Made by a program: the position numbers and the translations under genes. Of a DNA stretch of 64,000 nucleotides, positions 14,794-25,122 are shown piece after piece. The stretch is taken from positions 1,240,001 through 1,304,000 of the forward strand of contig LARU01000002.1 in NCBI GenBank assembly GCA_001274695.2, given 5' to 3'. Numbering within the stretch: the first letter of the stretch is position 1; each line of letters begins with the position of its first letter. This DNA is from Azoarcus sp. PA01. GTDB taxonomy: Bacteria > Pseudomonadota > Gammaproteobacteria > Burkholderiales > Rhodocyclaceae. The notes under the pieces are model-generated. The model was given only the letters and a program-made list of their open reading frames with translations, was not told the DNA's origin and did not search any database.

Positions 14794-15918
14794 TCAATGA
14801 ATTTCGCCCACCGCGAAGAGCCGGCGATGCTCCTTCATCGCATAGCGATCCGTCATGCCGGCGATGTAGTCGGCGATCGCGCGCGGCTGGTCGGCGTGGG
14901 CGCGGAGCTGGTACTGCGGCGGCAGCAGCCGGACGTCGCTCATGAAGGCGTCGAACAGGTCGCGCACGATGCGCCGCGCCTTGTCGGTCATCCGCAGCAC
15001 CTGGTAGTGCAGATAGAGCTTTTCGCGGAGAAAGGACTTCAGCTCCCGCAGCTGCGGCAACAGCGCGTCGGAGTACGCGACGAGGGCTGGCGCCCGGTGC
15101 ACGTCGGCAAGCGTGACGATGCCGGCCGCGGCGATGTTGGCACGGGTCCTGTCGATCAGGTCGAGCGCCATCACGTTGATCATGCGGCGGATCGTCTCGT
15201 GGATCAGCTTGCGCCCGGCGAGCCCCGGCCACTGCGCTTCGACTTCCCGCCGGCGCGTCGCGAAGATCGCGACCGCGTCGAGGTCGGCGAGCGAGATCAG
15301 GCCGGAACGCAGGCCGTCATCGACGTCGTGGTTGTTGTACGCGATTTCGTCGGCGAGGTTCGCCAGCTGCGCTTCGAGCGAAGGCTGGGTGCCTTCGATG
15401 AAGCGCCGCCCGAGCTCGCCGAGCTGCACGGCATTGGCCCGTGAGCAGTGCTTGAGAATGCCTTCGCGCGTTTCGTGCGTGAGGTTGAGCCCGTCGAACG
15501 CCGCATAGTGCTCCTCGAGCACGTCGACGGTGCGCAGCGACTGGAGATTGTGCTCGAACCCGCCGTAGGCCTTCATGCACGCGTTGAGCGCGTCCTGTCC
15601 GGCGTGACCGAACGGAGTGTGTCCGACGTCGTGCGCGAGGGCGATGGCTTCGGCGAGATCCTCGTTGAGCGCCAGCACGCGCGCGATCGTGCGGGTGATC
15701 TGCGCCACTTCGATGCTGTGCGTGAGCCGCGTGCGGAACAGGTCGCCCTCGTGATTGACGAACACCTGGGTCTTGTATTCGAGCCGGCGAAAAGCCGTGC
15801 AATGGACGATGCGGTCGCGGTCGCGCTGGAACTCGCTGCGGATGCCCGGCGACGGCTCGGCGTGCACGCGTCCGCGCGAATTGCCCTCGCTGACCGCATA
15901 GGACGCGAGCGCGATCAC
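14794..15918 (-). CDS. dgt: dGTPase-like HD-domain deoxynucleotide triphosphohydrolase
   Basis: Predicted to cleave dNTPs to deoxynucleosides and triphosphate, as the dGTPase family does. It has 374 residues, matching the shorter type-2 family members. The metal-binding HD site is complete: His67 in [12 protein letters not shown], His96-Asp97 in [15 protein letters not shown], and a later Asp in [15 protein letters not shown]. The start is a GTG at 15918 that overlaps the aroB stop (GTGA), so it is the last gene of the pil-aro chain. Its substrate may be broader than dGTP; the sequence alone does not tell. The order aroK-aroB-dgt is common in betaproteobacteria. Confidence 0.92.
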   Translation of the reverse strand: MIALASYAVSEGNSRGRVHAEPSPGIRSEFQRDRDRIVHCTAFRRLEYKTQVFVNHEGDLFRTRLTHSIEVAQITRTIARVLALNEDLAEAIALAHDVGHTPFGHAGQDALNACMKAYGGFEHNLQSLRTVDVLEEHYAAFDGLNLTHETREGILKHCSRANAVQLGELGRRFIEGTQPSLEAQLANLADEIAYNNHDVDDGLRSGLISLADLDAVAIFATRRREVEAQWPGLAGRKLIHETIRRMINVMALDLIDRTRANIAAAGIVTLADVHRAPALVAYSDALLPQLRELKSFLREKLYLHYQVLRMTDKARRIVRDLFDAFMSDVRLLPPQYQLRAHADQPRAIADYIAGMTDRYAMKEHRRLFAVGEIH

Positions 15919-16997
15919 GCGCAGCGCGCCTCGATCGCCGCGCCGATCATGTCCGGCGCCGCGCCCGCATGAATCACCGCCTTGCCGATCGAGCGCAGCA
16001 GGACCAGGCGCAGGCGGCCTTCCTCGACTTTCTTGTCGTTGGCCATCAGCTCGAGATAGGTGGCGACCGGCAGCGGCGGCCCCGCGACCGGCAGCCCGGC
16101 GCGCACGTGCAGCGCTTCGATGCGCGCGACTTCGGCAGCGGTCAGCCAGCCCAGCCGGCGCGACAGCTCCGCCGCCATCATCGTGCCGGCGGCGACCGCT
16201 TCGCCGTGCAGCCAGTTGCCGTAACCCATGCCGGTCTCGATCGCATGGCCGAACGTGTGGCCGAGATTGAGCAGCGCGCGCTCACCCTGCTCGGTTTCGT
16301 CCGCCGCGACGACTTCGGCCTTGTTCGCGCACGAACGCTCGATCGCGAACGCGAGCGCTTCGGGTTCGCGCGCGAGCACGCGCTCGATGTGCGCTTCGAG
16401 CCAGGCGAACAGCGCCGGGTCGCGGATCAGCCCGTACTTGATCACTTCGGCAAGCCCGGCTTTCAGCTCGCGGTCCGGCAGCGTGTCGAGCGTCGCAGTG
16501 TCCGCGAGCACGACGCGCGGCTGGTAGAAGGCCCCGATCATGTTCTTGCCGAGCGGATGGTTGATCGCGGTCTTGCCGCCGACCGACGAATCGACCTGCG
16601 ACAGCAGCGTTGTCGGCACCTGGATGAACGGCATGCCGCGCTGGTAGGTCGCCGCGGCGAATCCGGCCATGTCGCCGACGACCCCGCCGCCGAGCGCGAT
16701 CAGCGTCGTCGAGCGCTCGCAGCGCGTCGCCAGCAGCATGTCGAAGACGAGGTTGAGCGTCTGCCAGTTCTTGTGCGACTCGCCATCGGGAAGGGTGACG
16801 ACGTCCACCCTGACGCCGTCCGCCTCGAGCGCACGCTGCAGCCGCGCGAGGTAAAGCGGGCCGACGATGTCGTTGGTGACGATCGCGACCCGCGCAGTCC
16901 TGAGGAACGGCCGGATCAGGCCGGCGTCGTCGAGCACGCCCGGTCCGATATGAATCGGATAGGCACGATCACCGAGGGCGACGTTCAGTGTTCGCAT
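15915..16997 (-). CDS. aroB: 3-dehydroquinate synthase
   Basis: Second step of the shikimate pathway: converts DAHP to 3-dehydroquinate with NAD+ and a divalent metal. It has 360 residues. Motifs are [70 protein letters not shown] and the metal ligands in [12 protein letters not shown] and [12 protein letters not shown]. The ATG at 16997 starts MRTLNVALG and overlaps the last 13 bp of aroK. The 66-codon open stretch upstream is the aroK gene read in another frame. The stop overlaps the dgt GTG. It is co-transcribed with aroK, whose product acts three steps later. Confidence 0.97.
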   Translation of the reverse strand: MRTLNVALGDRAYPIHIGPGVLDDAGLIRPFLRTARVAIVTNDIVGPLYLARLQRALEADGVRVDVVTLPDGESHKNWQTLNLVFDMLLATRCERSTTLIALGGGVVGDMAGFAAATYQRGMPFIQVPTTLLSQVDSSVGGKTAINHPLGKNMIGAFYQPRVVLADTATLDTLPDRELKAGLAEVIKYGLIRDPALFAWLEAHIERVLAREPEALAFAIERSCANKAEVVAADETEQGERALLNLGHTFGHAIETGMGYGNWLHGEAVAAGTMMAAELSRRLGWLTAAEVARIEALHVRAGLPVAGPPLPVATYLELMANDKKVEEGRLRLVLLRSIGKAVIHAGAAPDMIGAAIEARCA

Positions 16998-17515
16998 GTT
17001 TTCTTGTGGAAATTCTGGATCGCTTTCTCGACCTGCCTGACCATTCCGCTCGGGTTGCCGCGCCCGCCATCGACGATGATGTCGGCCACAGCGCGATACA
17101 GCGGATCCCGTTCGCGATACAGGCTCTCGATGCGCTCGCGCGGGTTCGACACCTGCAGCAGCGGCCGGTTGCGGTCGTTGCGCGTGCGTTCCCACAGCAC
17201 CTGCGTCGGCACGTTCAGGTACACGACGATGCCGCGCGTCGTCAGGACTGCACGGTTCGCCGGATCGAGCACGACTCCGCCGCCGGTCGCCAGCACGAGC
17301 CCGGTCTGGTGGGTGAGCTCGTCGAGGAGCTGGCTCTCGCGACGCCGGAAACCCGCTTCTCCCTCGATTTCGAAGATGGTCGGGATCTTCACGCCGGTGC
17401 GAGCCTCGATTTCGTGGTCGCAGTCGACGAAGCGCATCTGATGCCGCTTCGCATACTCGCGCCCCACGGTGGTCTTTCCGGCACCCATCATGCCCACGAG
17501 AACGACTAACACCAA
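16985..17515 (-). CDS. aroK: Shikimate kinase
   Basis: Phosphorylates shikimate at O3. About 176 residues. The Walker A loop is GMMGAGKTT (8-16). The shikimate-binding region has VDCDHEIE (Asp31 and Asp33), [10 protein letters not shown] and LATGGGVV, and the lid Arg is in RNDRNRPLL. The start is uncertain: TTG at 17515 and GTG at 17512 are adjacent, neither has a strong ribosome site, and the frame is open back into pilQ. It lies 57 bp downstream of pilQ and overlaps aroB by 13 bp. The pilMNOPQ-aroKB order is widely conserved in beta- and gammaproteobacteria. Confidence 0.94.
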   Translation of the reverse strand: MVLVVLVGMMGAGKTTVGREYAKRHQMRFVDCDHEIEARTGVKIPTIFEIEGEAGFRRRESQLLDELTHQTGLVLATGGGVVLDPANRAVLTTRGIVVYLNVPTQVLWERTRNDRNRPLLQVSNPRERIESLYRERDPLYRAVADIIVDGGRGNPSGMVRQVEKAIQNFHKKTCEH

Positions 17516-17571
17516 ACCAGCATCCGGTACGTTGCGGGATCGGGCCCGCGCCCAGTGACGAGCACGCGAGC

Positions 17572-19731
17572 CTAACGCAGCGTCAGTGAGTCCGCAACTA
17601 TCCGCGGCGTGATGAAGATCAGCAGCTCGGAGCGATTCGAGATCTTCTGCGTATTGCGAAACAGCGCGCCGACGACCGGGACTTCGCCCAGCAGCGGGAT
17701 GCGCGACACGGAATCGCCTTCCTCTTCCTCGTAGATGCCTCCGATGACGACAGTTCCGCCATTCTCGACGAGGACTTCGGTCTTGACGGTTTTCGTCGCG
17801 ATTGCCGGCTCGGTAAAACCGGGCAGGAATTCCGGGCGATCCTTGTTCACCTGCACCCCCAGCTGCACCCGTCCATCCGGCGTGATCTGCGGCTTGACCC
17901 TCAGGGACAGGACGGCTTTCTTGAATTCGACGCTCGTCGCTCCGGAACTCGTTTCCTTCCGATAGGCGATTTCCGTACCCTGTTCGATCGACGCCTCGAC
18001 CTGGTTCGCGGTCAGGACGCGCGGGCTTGAAATGACCCTGCCGCGCCCGTCCAACTCAAGTGCGGCGAGCTCGAGGTTGAGAAAGCGGGTCAGGCCTTTA
18101 TTGAAGAGCGTCAGGTTGAGCGCCCCGAACGGCGTCCCGGGAAGAAAGCCCTCACCACTCGTAGCCGACTCGCCGACGCGCTGAACCATGTCGGTGATGA
18201 GCACATTGGGATCGTCGACAACCGCGCCGTCCTTGAGCGCGACGAACTCGGACGAACCGAACCCGAGTTTCGCCCCTCGCCCCAGATCTCGGGCTCTGCG
18301 GTCTCCATAGCCGAGACGCACGCCGAGATCACGCGAAAAATCCTTGTTCGCCTCGACGATGCGCGCCTCGATCATGACCTGGCGCGGCAGCAGGTCGATC
18401 TCTTCGACGAGCCGCCGGATCGCATCGAGGCGCGACACGACGTCGGTGACGAACAGCTTGTTGCTGCGCTCGTCCATCACGACGCTGCCACGCTTGGACA
18501 GCATCGTCTGGTCCTTGCTTTTCAGGAAATCGAAAATCTCCTTCGCCTTGTGGTAATTGATCTGGAAGCTCTCGGTCTGGACCGGCTCGAGGTCGCCGAT
18601 CTGGGCCTGCGCTTCGAGCTGCAGCTTCTCGCGCATCGCGAGCTCTTCGCTGGGCGCGATCCAGATCACGTTGCCGGTCTTGCGCATGTCCAGGCCTTTC
18701 GCCTGCAGGATGATGTCGAGCGCCTGATCCCACGGCACGTCCTTCAGGCGCAGCGTGAGGTTGCCCTGGACGGAGTCGCTGGTGATGATGTTGAAGTTCG
18801 TGAAATCGGCAATGACCTGCAGCACCGACCGGACGTCGATGTTCTGGAAATTCAGCGACAGTTTCTCGCCGCTGTACTGGCCGCGGCTGCCCTGGACCAG
18901 CTTGTTCGGGTCCTCGACGACGCGCCGCACTTCGAGGACGAACTGGTTGTCGCTCTGGTACGCGTTGTGTTCCCACAAGCCGGTCGGCGCGACCAGCAGC
19001 CTGACGTTGTCGCCTTGGGGCTGGGCGGTCATCGACGTGACCGGCGTGGCGAAGTCGGTGACGTCCGAGCGCCGCCGCAGATGTTCAGGCAACGACGTCC
19101 CGAGGAACTCGACAATGAGATTTTCGCCTTGCCGGCGGATGTCGATCCCGGTGTCCGGACTCGACAGCTGCACGACGATGCGCGCTTCGCCGTCCTTGCC
19201 GCGGCGGAACGTGATATCCCTGATGCTCCTGGTTTCAGCTGCCGCATCCTGCGCTTTCGGCGCGGCGAAGTTCGCGAGCGCCTGTGAAACCGGCGTCGAA
19301 GCCACCGCATCGGGCGCGATCGGCGAAAGCGTGATGATGACGTGGCGCCCGTCGACGCGCGCCTCGTAAGGCGTCGCGCGAGTCAGGTTGAGCACGAGTC
19401 GCGTGCGATCGCCCGCCTGGACGATGTTCGCGCTGCGCAGCTCCCCCTGGCCGATGTCCTGCTGCGTGCGTCCGAGCCCGTTGGCGGTGCCGCGGAAGTC
19501 GAACGCGAGGCGGGGCGGAGTCGCGACGCTGAAGCTCGGCGGCGGGCTCGCCGGCGGTTCCTTGAGCGTGAGCCGGACAAGGACGCTGCCGCCCTGCTGG
19601 GAAACCTCCATGGCCTCGATCCGGTTCGACATCTCGGCCACCGCTGCCGGCGCCTGGGCAAGCGCCGTCGGGACGGCCGCCCCCAGCGCCAGCACTGCAT
19701 AAAACAGCGCCATCATGCTATTGCGTTTCAT
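17572..19731 (-). CDS. pilQ: Type IV pilus secretin
   Basis: Outer-membrane secretin through which type IV pili leave the cell. It has 719 residues. A signal peptide ([24 protein letters not shown], cut near AQA) is followed by two AMIN domains for peptidoglycan binding, for example [14 protein letters not shown] short secretin/TonB N-domain follows (ISLNFQ-like [17 protein letters not shown]), then the N1 domain (FFLKSKD region, [11 protein letters not shown]) and the secretin core, with [22 protein letters not shown] and [16 protein letters not shown]. It ends in [10 protein letters not shown]. The ATG at 19731 overlaps the pilP stop (ATGA). Last pil gene of the five-gene block. Confidence 0.96.
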   Translation of the reverse strand: MKRNSMMALFYAVLALGAAVPTALAQAPAAVAEMSNRIEAMEVSQQGGSVLVRLTLKEPPASPPPSFSVATPPRLAFDFRGTANGLGRTQQDIGQGELRSANIVQAGDRTRLVLNLTRATPYEARVDGRHVIITLSPIAPDAVASTPVSQALANFAAPKAQDAAAETRSIRDITFRRGKDGEARIVVQLSSPDTGIDIRRQGENLIVEFLGTSLPEHLRRRSDVTDFATPVTSMTAQPQGDNVRLLVAPTGLWEHNAYQSDNQFVLEVRRVVEDPNKLVQGSRGQYSGEKLSLNFQNIDVRSVLQVIADFTNFNIITSDSVQGNLTLRLKDVPWDQALDIILQAKGLDMRKTGNVIWIAPSEELAMREKLQLEAQAQIGDLEPVQTESFQINYHKAKEIFDFLKSKDQTMLSKRGSVVMDERSNKLFVTDVVSRLDAIRRLVEEIDLLPRQVMIEARIVEANKDFSRDLGVRLGYGDRRARDLGRGAKLGFGSSEFVALKDGAVVDDPNVLITDMVQRVGESATSGEGFLPGTPFGALNLTLFNKGLTRFLNLELAALELDGRGRVISSPRVLTANQVEASIEQGTEIAYRKETSSGATSVEFKKAVLSLRVKPQITPDGRVQLGVQVNKDRPEFLPGFTEPAIATKTVKTEVLVENGGTVVIGGIYEEEEGDSVSRIPLLGEVPVVGALFRNTQKISNRSELLIFITPRIVADSLTLR

Positions 19732-20243
19732 CGTTTCGCCTCCTGGCGCTCCTGCAACAGCAACTTGCCGGTGCGTTCCACCCAGTCGCCATCCAAGTCT
19801 TCGACGAGTTCCTTGAGGGTGAGATCGGCGTCGGAAATGCCGCTCACCACACCGAAGTTCTGCCCCATGTAGTTGCCGACCCTGACTTGGTAGAGGCTTT
19901 TGTCGACCCGGACCAGCGCGTGCACCCTCTGGCCCTGCCTCATCACCCCGACGAGCTCGAGCGATTCGAGCGGAAACGCTTCGAGCGGCTCGCGCCGGCG
20001 GTTCAGGTCCGGCCCGCTGCCGGGCCCGCTTTTCGTTTCGGGCTCGAGCCGTTCCGGGGCGAACGGCGGTGTCCGGTCGGCCACCGCATATTCGACGACG
20101 GGAAAGGGCCTGACTTCGGGAAGCGGCTTGACTGCGCCGCGCATCCCTTTTTCCTGCTCCGTCATCCAGCTGCGGATGTCTTCCTGGTCGCTCGAACAGG
20201 CCGCGAGCGCCGCCGCGCACGCGAGAATCAGAAGGCGCTTCAT
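19728..20243 (-). CDS. pilP: Type IV pilus assembly lipoprotein
   Basis: Inner-membrane lipoprotein that links the PilNO complex to the PilQ secretin in the periplasm. It has 171 residues. The signal MKRLLILACAAALAAC ends at Cys16 (lipobox LAAC). A flexible Pro/Glu-rich part comes next, then the beta-sandwich domain: ESLELVGVMRQGQRVHALVRVD, VGNYMGQNFGVV and LTLKELVEDLDGDW. The ATG at 20243 is chosen for the lipoprotein signal. It follows pilO by 7 bp and overlaps pilQ by 4 bp. Confidence 0.95.
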   Translation of the reverse strand: MKRLLILACAAALAACSSDQEDIRSWMTEQEKGMRGAVKPLPEVRPFPVVEYAVADRTPPFAPERLEPETKSGPGSGPDLNRRREPLEAFPLESLELVGVMRQGQRVHALVRVDKSLYQVRVGNYMGQNFGVVSGISDADLTLKELVEDLDGDWVERTGKLLLQERQEAKR

Positions 20244-20250
20244 AGGCTTC

Positions 20251-20922
20251 TCACTTGCGTCCCTTGGCGCTCTCGGCGGCCTTGGCCTGCTGCCGCTGCC
20301 TGGCAAGCTCCTCTTCGTCCAGGTAGCGGTAGGTCGTCGCCCGGGCGTCGAGCTTGAGCGTTCCGTCCTTCTGCCCCTCGATCGCGACATTGTTCAGGGT
20401 AACGATGCGCGGCATGCTCGCCACGTCCTCGGCGAACGCCCCCAGATCGTGATAGGCGCCGACGATGCGCACTTCGATCGGCATCTCGGCGTAGAAGTCC
20501 TTGACCACTTCGGCGCCGGGCTTGAACAGCTCGAACTGCAGCCCGCGCCCGAGGCCGGCCTGATTGATGTCGGACAGCAGCGAGTCCATTTCCGCGCGGT
20601 TCGGCAGCTGCTTGAGGAGGGCGCCGAACTGGCGATCGGTTTCCTCGAGCTGAAGCTTGTAGGCGTCGAGATTGACGGCCAGCTTCTTCTTCGAGACCCA
20701 GCTCTGCCGCAGCTCGGTCTCCTCGGCTTCGCGCGTTTCGAGCAGCGCGGCCTGGTCGCGCCAGTCGAACCACCATGCTGCCGCGACCGTTGCGACCAGC
20801 AGCGCGATGAAGACCGCGATACGCGGCGCGAGGGGCCACGCACCGGGATCGTTCGGATCGAGCCCGCGAAAGTCCTGGGACAGGCGTTCGAAGTCGATTT
20901 GCCGCAGGCGGTCGAGTTTCAC
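20251..20922 (-). CDS. pilO: Type IV pilus inner-membrane alignment protein
   Basis: Bitopic inner-membrane protein that pairs with PilN and aligns the pilus machine with PilQ. It has 223 residues: a short cytoplasmic N-terminus, one membrane helix (about residues 34-52, RIAVFIALLVATVAAAWW), a coiled coil rich in Glu, Leu and Lys (55-100) and a periplasmic ferredoxin-like domain. The start is a GTG overlapping the pilN stop (GTGA at 20919-20922). The C-terminal 25 residues are charged and low complexity. Confidence 0.95.
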   Translation of the reverse strand: MKLDRLRQIDFERLSQDFRGLDPNDPGAWPLAPRIAVFIALLVATVAAAWWFDWRDQAALLETREAEETELRQSWVSKKKLAVNLDAYKLQLEETDRQFGALLKQLPNRAEMDSLLSDINQAGLGRGLQFELFKPGAEVVKDFYAEMPIEVRIVGAYHDLGAFAEDVASMPRIVTLNNVAIEGQKDGTLKLDARATTYRYLDEEELARQRQQAKAAESAKGRK

Positions 20923-21491
20923 GGCTTCGCCCTCTTGTCTTCTTCAACCGGCGGGCTTTCGATGGCGATGTTGAGCGCGAACTCGCTGACGCGGCGGTTG
21001 TTCAGCGTGGCCGATTTCACTTCGACCAGCCCCGGCTGCTCGAGAAACGGCGAGCCGTCGAGGTTGCGCATCAGGTGCGAGACCCGCGAGTTCGACTGTG
21101 CATACCCGAGCAGCCGGATCTTCGGCCCGTTCTGCTTGATCGACTTCAGATACACGCCTTCCGGCATGTGCACGGCGAGTTCGTTCAGCAGGTGCACGGA
21201 CTGCGCGCGCGTGCCCTGCAGCGACTCGATTACCTGCTTGCGCGCGACGAGCGCGTCGATCTGCTCGCGCAAGCGCTTGATCTCGGCGATTTCGGCGTCG
21301 AGTTTCTTGATTTCCGCGCTGAAGAAGGCGTTCCTTTGCTCCTGGCGCTCGACCCGATCGACCATCACGACATGCACCAGCAGGCCGATTGCCAGGCCTG
21401 CGGTCACCATCAGGGCGGAGAAGATGTAGAACTGCTGGCGTCGCTCGCGGCGCTTCAACTCGCGGTGCGGCAGCAGATTGATTCGAATCAT
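20919..21491 (-). CDS. pilN: Type IV pilus inner-membrane protein with PilM-binding N-terminus
   Basis: Partner of PilO; its cytoplasmic N-terminal peptide binds PilM. It has 190 residues. The conserved MIRINLLPHRE (1-11) is the PilM-docking sequence and fixes the start at 21491. One membrane helix (about 22-43) and a coiled coil (45-90) follow, then the fimbrial-assembly domain with LLNELAVHMPEGVYLKSI. Its ATG overlaps the pilM stop. Confidence 0.96.
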   Translation of the reverse strand: MIRINLLPHRELKRRERRQQFYIFSALMVTAGLAIGLLVHVVMVDRVERQEQRNAFFSAEIKKLDAEIAEIKRLREQIDALVARKQVIESLQGTRAQSVHLLNELAVHMPEGVYLKSIKQNGPKIRLLGYAQSNSRVSHLMRNLDGSPFLEQPGLVEVKSATLNNRRVSEFALNIAIESPPVEEDKRAKP

Positions 21492-22564
21492 GGATCGAAT
21501 CTCCGAAGCGCCAGTCCGCATGCGACCATCAGCGACGGGGCATCGGCAAGCAGGTTCCTGGCCCTCACGCGCGGCGACAGCGACATCGCGGCGAAGGGGT
21601 TGGCGACGGTGGTGTCGACCTGCGTTCTGCTGCTCACGACTTCCGGCAGCCCCGCAATCGCGGCACAGCCGCCGGCGAGCACGATCTGGTCGACCTGGTT
21701 GTACTGGGTCGAGGTGAAGAAGAATTGCAGCGCGCGAGACACTTCCAGCGCGAGGCTGTCCATGAACGGGCGCAGCAGGTCGCGTTCGTAATCTTCCGGC
21801 AGCCCGCCGGCGCGCTTCGCGGCTTCGGCGTCCTCCGGGCTCATGCCGTACTGCCGGGCGATTTCCTGCGTGAGCTGGTTGCCGCCGAACGCCTGCTCGC
21901 GGAAATAGATCTGCTGGCCGTTGCGCAACACCGTGACGCCCATGACGTTGGCGCCGATGTCGACGACCGCGACGATCAGGTTCACCGCGCCTCCGGGCAG
22001 TTGCCGGGCGACGAGCTCGAAAGCCGCTTCGGCAGCGAAGGATTCGACGTCCACGACCACCGCCTTGAGGCCCGACGCCTCGACGACCGCGACGCGATCC
22101 TCGACTTTTTCCTTGCGCGACGCGGCGATCAGCACCTCGACTTCGTCCGGACCGGCCGGCGACGGGCCGACCGTCTGGAAATCGAGATTGACTTCGTCGA
22201 GCGCGAAAGGAATGTACTGGTTCGCCTCGGACTCGACGTGGATTTCCATTTCCTGGTCCCGCAGCCCGGCCGGCAGAATCATTTTCTTTGTGATCACTGC
22301 GGACGCGGGCAGCGCGACCGCGACCTGCCTGACGCCGGAGCCCATGCGGCGCAGCGCGCGGCGGATCGACTCGCTGACGCCTTCGATGCTGTTGATGTTG
22401 CCATCGACGACCGCGTCGCGGGGCAGCGACTCGATCGCGTAGCGTTCGATCCGATAACCTTCCTTCTCGCCCCCCGACAGCTCGACCATCTTCACCGATG
22501 AAGACGAGATATCGAGCCCAGCCAACTGGCGCACCTTAGGACGAAACAGGGATAGGTCGATCAC
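21488..22564 (-). CDS. pilM: Type IV pilus assembly ATPase-fold protein
   Basis: Actin/FtsA-like cytoplasmic protein that binds PilN and joins the pilus motor to the envelope. It has 358 residues. Nucleotide-site motifs are AGLDISSSSVKMVEL (15-29), VVDIGANVMGVTVL and LAGGCAAIAGLPEV; also QYIPFALDEVNLDFQ. The start is GTG (22564-22562). A small hairpin, CAAGG-ctttt-CCTTG on the mRNA, touches the start codon. A promoter candidate is at 22620-22648. First gene of pilMNOPQ. Confidence 0.96.
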   Translation of the reverse strand: MIDLSLFRPKVRQLAGLDISSSSVKMVELSGGEKEGYRIERYAIESLPRDAVVDGNINSIEGVSESIRRALRRMGSGVRQVAVALPASAVITKKMILPAGLRDQEMEIHVESEANQYIPFALDEVNLDFQTVGPSPAGPDEVEVLIAASRKEKVEDRVAVVEASGLKAVVVDVESFAAEAAFELVARQLPGGAVNLIVAVVDIGANVMGVTVLRNGQQIYFREQAFGGNQLTQEIARQYGMSPEDAEAAKRAGGLPEDYERDLLRPFMDSLALEVSRALQFFFTSTQYNQVDQIVLAGGCAAIAGLPEVVSSRTQVDTTVANPFAAMSLSPRVRARNLLADAPSLMVACGLALRRFDP

Positions 22565-22619
22565 AAGGAAAAGCCTTGAATTTCTTCACGTTACGCACGG
22601 CCGTCGAACAGATTCCGGG

Positions 22620-22648
22620 ATGCTAACAACAAGGATGGAAGGTGTAAA
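22620..22648 (-). promoter_or_regulatory. Promoter candidate for pilMNOPQ-aroKB-dgt
   Basis: TTTACA (22648-22643) and TAGCAT (22625-22620) are 17 bp apart on the minus strand, giving a leader of about 50 nt. A second TTACAC repeat lies 10 bp further upstream. Confidence 0.45.
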
Positions 22649-22708
22649 GAAGTGTAACCCGGAATGGGGCGAAAGGGCGGCCGGAACCGGCGCGCCTGCA
22701 TGCGATCG

Positions 22709-22714
22709 TATAAT
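22709..22714 (+). promoter_or_regulatory. TATAAT -10 element for mrcA
   Basis: A perfect TATAAT lies 31 bp before the mrcA ATG, in the divergent pilM-mrcA gap. The sequence 17 bp further upstream is GC-rich with no -35 resemblance. Confidence 0.5.
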
Positions 22715-22744
22715 CGCTTCCCCACCCCCTAATCTGGACTTTCG

Positions 22745-25108
22745 ATGCGTTGGGTTTTCTACCCCGTTGCTGCGCTGATCGTTTTGATCGTTCTCGGCGT
22801 CGCAACCCTGGGGGCGATGTCTGCACTGGCCTGGCCGAACCTTCCGTCGTTGCGGGCGCTGACCGATTACCGCCCCAAAATCCCGCTCAGAGTATACACG
22901 GCGGACGGTCACCTCCTCGGCGAATTCGGCGAGGAACGGCGCGCGGTCGTGCGCATCGACGCCGTCCCGATGCAGCTCAAGCAGGCGATCCTCGCCGCGG
23001 AGGACGAGCGCTTCTACGAGCATCCGGGGATTGACGTGATCGGCATCGGCCGGGCGGCGCTGGCGAACGTGGTGTCGGGCGGGCGCGGCCAGGGCGCTTC
23101 GACGATCACGATGCAGGTCGCGCGCAACTTCTTCCTTTCGCGCGAAAAAACCTACAACCGCAAGCTCTATGAAATCCTGCTCGCGCTGAAGATCGAACGC
23201 AGCCTGAGCAAGGACCAGATTCTCGAGCTGTACATCAACCAGATCTACCTCGGACAGCGGGCCTACGGCTTCTCGACGGCATCCCTGACGTACTTCGGCA
23301 AGTCGCTGCAGGAGCTCACGCTCCCCGAGGCGGCGATGCTCGCAGGGCTGCCGAAAGCGCCGTCCGCATACAACCCGATCGCGAACCTGCGCCGCGCGAC
23401 GCTGCGTCAGCAGTATGTGCTGCGCCGCATGGTCGAAGCCGGCTATATCGACAACGAAACCTACGAAAAGGCCCGCGACACTCCGCTGCACATCACGACC
23501 ACGCGCTCGACGACGAACCCGATGCGTGGCGACTACGTCGCGGAGATGGCGCGGCAGATCGCCGTCGAGCAGTTCGGCGACGAGGCCTACCACGCCGGCA
23601 TCCGCATCATCACGACGGTGGTGCACGAGGATCAGGTCGCGGCGCAGCGCGCGGTGCGCCAAGGCGTGCTCGATTACGACCGGCGCCGCGGCTACCGCGG
23701 CCCGGAAGGCTTCGTCGATCTCGGCGAAGTCGCTGACGACGAGGAGCGTCTCGACGAGTTGCTGTCGGAGTTCGAAGAGTACGACGACCTGCTCCCGGCG
23801 CTGGTTCTCGAAGCTTCGGCGAAGCGCGTCCGCGTCTATCGCCACGGCGCAACGATCACGATCAGCGGCAGCGGACTGCGCTTCGCGGCGCCGATGCTCA
23901 ACCAGCGCGCCCCACAGAGCAGGCGGATCCGCCGCGGCGCGGTCGTCCGCATCCGCGACAACGGCGAGAAAGGCTGGGAAATCCTGCAAGTGCCCGAAGT
24001 CCAGGCGGCGCTGGTGTCGCTCGACGCGAACACCGGCGCGGTTCGGGCGCTGATCGGCGGCTTCGACTTCGACCACAGCAAGTTCAATCACGTCACGCAG
24101 GCGTTGCGCCAGCCCGGCTCGAGCTTCAAGCCGTTCATCTATTCGGCCGCGCTCGAACGGGGGTTTTCGCCGAGCAGTGTCGAAGACGACGCGCCGCTGT
24201 TCTTCCCCGCCGGCGTCACCGGCAGCAAGGACTGGGAACCGCGGAACTACGACGGCAAATACAACGGGCCGATGACGCTGCGCGACGGCCTGGCGCGCTC
24301 GAAGAACATGATCTCGATCCGCGTGCTGCAGTCGATCACGCCGCACTATGCGCAGGACTACATCACGCGCTTCGGCTTCGACGCGCAACGCCATCCGCCG
24401 TACCTGACCATGGCTTTGGGCGCAGGCAGCGTGACGCCCTGGGAAATGGCGGGAGCGTATGCGGTGTTCGCCAATGGCGGCTACCGTATCGATCCGTACA
24501 TCGTCAAGGAGATCATCGACGGCGACGGGCGCGTGGTGGCAAAAGTCGATCCTCCGATCGCCGGCGAAAGCGCTCCGCGCGTCATCGACCCGCGTAACGC
24601 GTGGCTGATGAATTCGATGCTGCAGGACGTAATCCGGCGCGGCACTGGCACTCGCGCGCTCGCGCTCAAGCGCGGCGATCTCGCCGGCAAGACCGGCACC
24701 ACGAACGACTACGTCGATGCGTGGTTCACCGGCTACAACCCCGATCTCGTCGCCGTGAGCTGGATGGGCTACGACCAGCCGCGCAATCTCGGCCGTGGCG
24801 AAACCGGCGGTTCGGCCGCGCTGCCGATATGGGTGAACTACATGCGCACGGCGCTCAAGGGAGTGCCGGAAAAAGCCCTCGCGCGACCCGACGGACTGCT
24901 CGCGATCCACTTGGCCGGCAGCGGCCGCGAAGAGTACATCTATCGCGAGAACCTGCCCCCGCAGCCCGTGGAAGTTCCGACGCTGCCCGTCGGGCTCTTC
25001 CCGCCGGCCGAAGCCCCCGACGAAGCAGTACCGCTGGCGCCGATACAGACTCCGTACAACGCTCCCGCGCCGGTCGTCGAACGCACGCCGACGCCTGTAA
25101 ATCCTTAG
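22745..25108 (+). CDS. mrcA: Penicillin-binding protein 1A (bifunctional transglycosylase/transpeptidase)
   Basis: Class A PBP that polymerises and cross-links peptidoglycan. It has 787 residues. An N-terminal membrane anchor (about 5-28) is followed by the glycosyltransferase domain with catalytic Glu86 in AAEDERFYEHPG, GASTITMQVARNFFL and KILE-type EILLALKIERSLSK. An OB-like insert follows (about 300-400). The transpeptidase has the active Ser459-x-x-Lys462 (GSSFKPF), SKN (RSKNM) and KTGT near 649 (AGKTGTTNDYVDAWF). A Pro-rich tail closes the protein. Divergent from the pil operon, as in many relatives, and convergent with cyaY 14 bp downstream. Confidence 0.97.
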   Translation: MRWVFYPVAALIVLIVLGVATLGAMSALAWPNLPSLRALTDYRPKIPLRVYTADGHLLGEFGEERRAVVRIDAVPMQLKQAILAAEDERFYEHPGIDVIGIGRAALANVVSGGRGQGASTITMQVARNFFLSREKTYNRKLYEILLALKIERSLSKDQILELYINQIYLGQRAYGFSTASLTYFGKSLQELTLPEAAMLAGLPKAPSAYNPIANLRRATLRQQYVLRRMVEAGYIDNETYEKARDTPLHITTTRSTTNPMRGDYVAEMARQIAVEQFGDEAYHAGIRIITTVVHEDQVAAQRAVRQGVLDYDRRRGYRGPEGFVDLGEVADDEERLDELLSEFEEYDDLLPALVLEASAKRVRVYRHGATITISGSGLRFAAPMLNQRAPQSRRIRRGAVVRIRDNGEKGWEILQVPEVQAALVSLDANTGAVRALIGGFDFDHSKFNHVTQALRQPGSSFKPFIYSAALERGFSPSSVEDDAPLFFPAGVTGSKDWEPRNYDGKYNGPMTLRDGLARSKNMISIRVLQSITPHYAQDYITRFGFDAQRHPPYLTMALGAGSVTPWEMAGAYAVFANGGYRIDPYIVKEIIDGDGRVVAKVDPPIAGESAPRVIDPRNAWLMNSMLQDVIRRGTGTRALALKRGDLAGKTGTTNDYVDAWFTGYNPDLVAVSWMGYDQPRNLGRGETGGSAALPIWVNYMRTALKGVPEKALARPDGLLAIHLAGSGREEYIYRENLPPQPVEVPTLPVGLFPPAEAPDEAVPLAPIQTPYNAPAPVVERTPTPVNP

Positions 25109-25122
25109 GCCGCGACGTCTTT

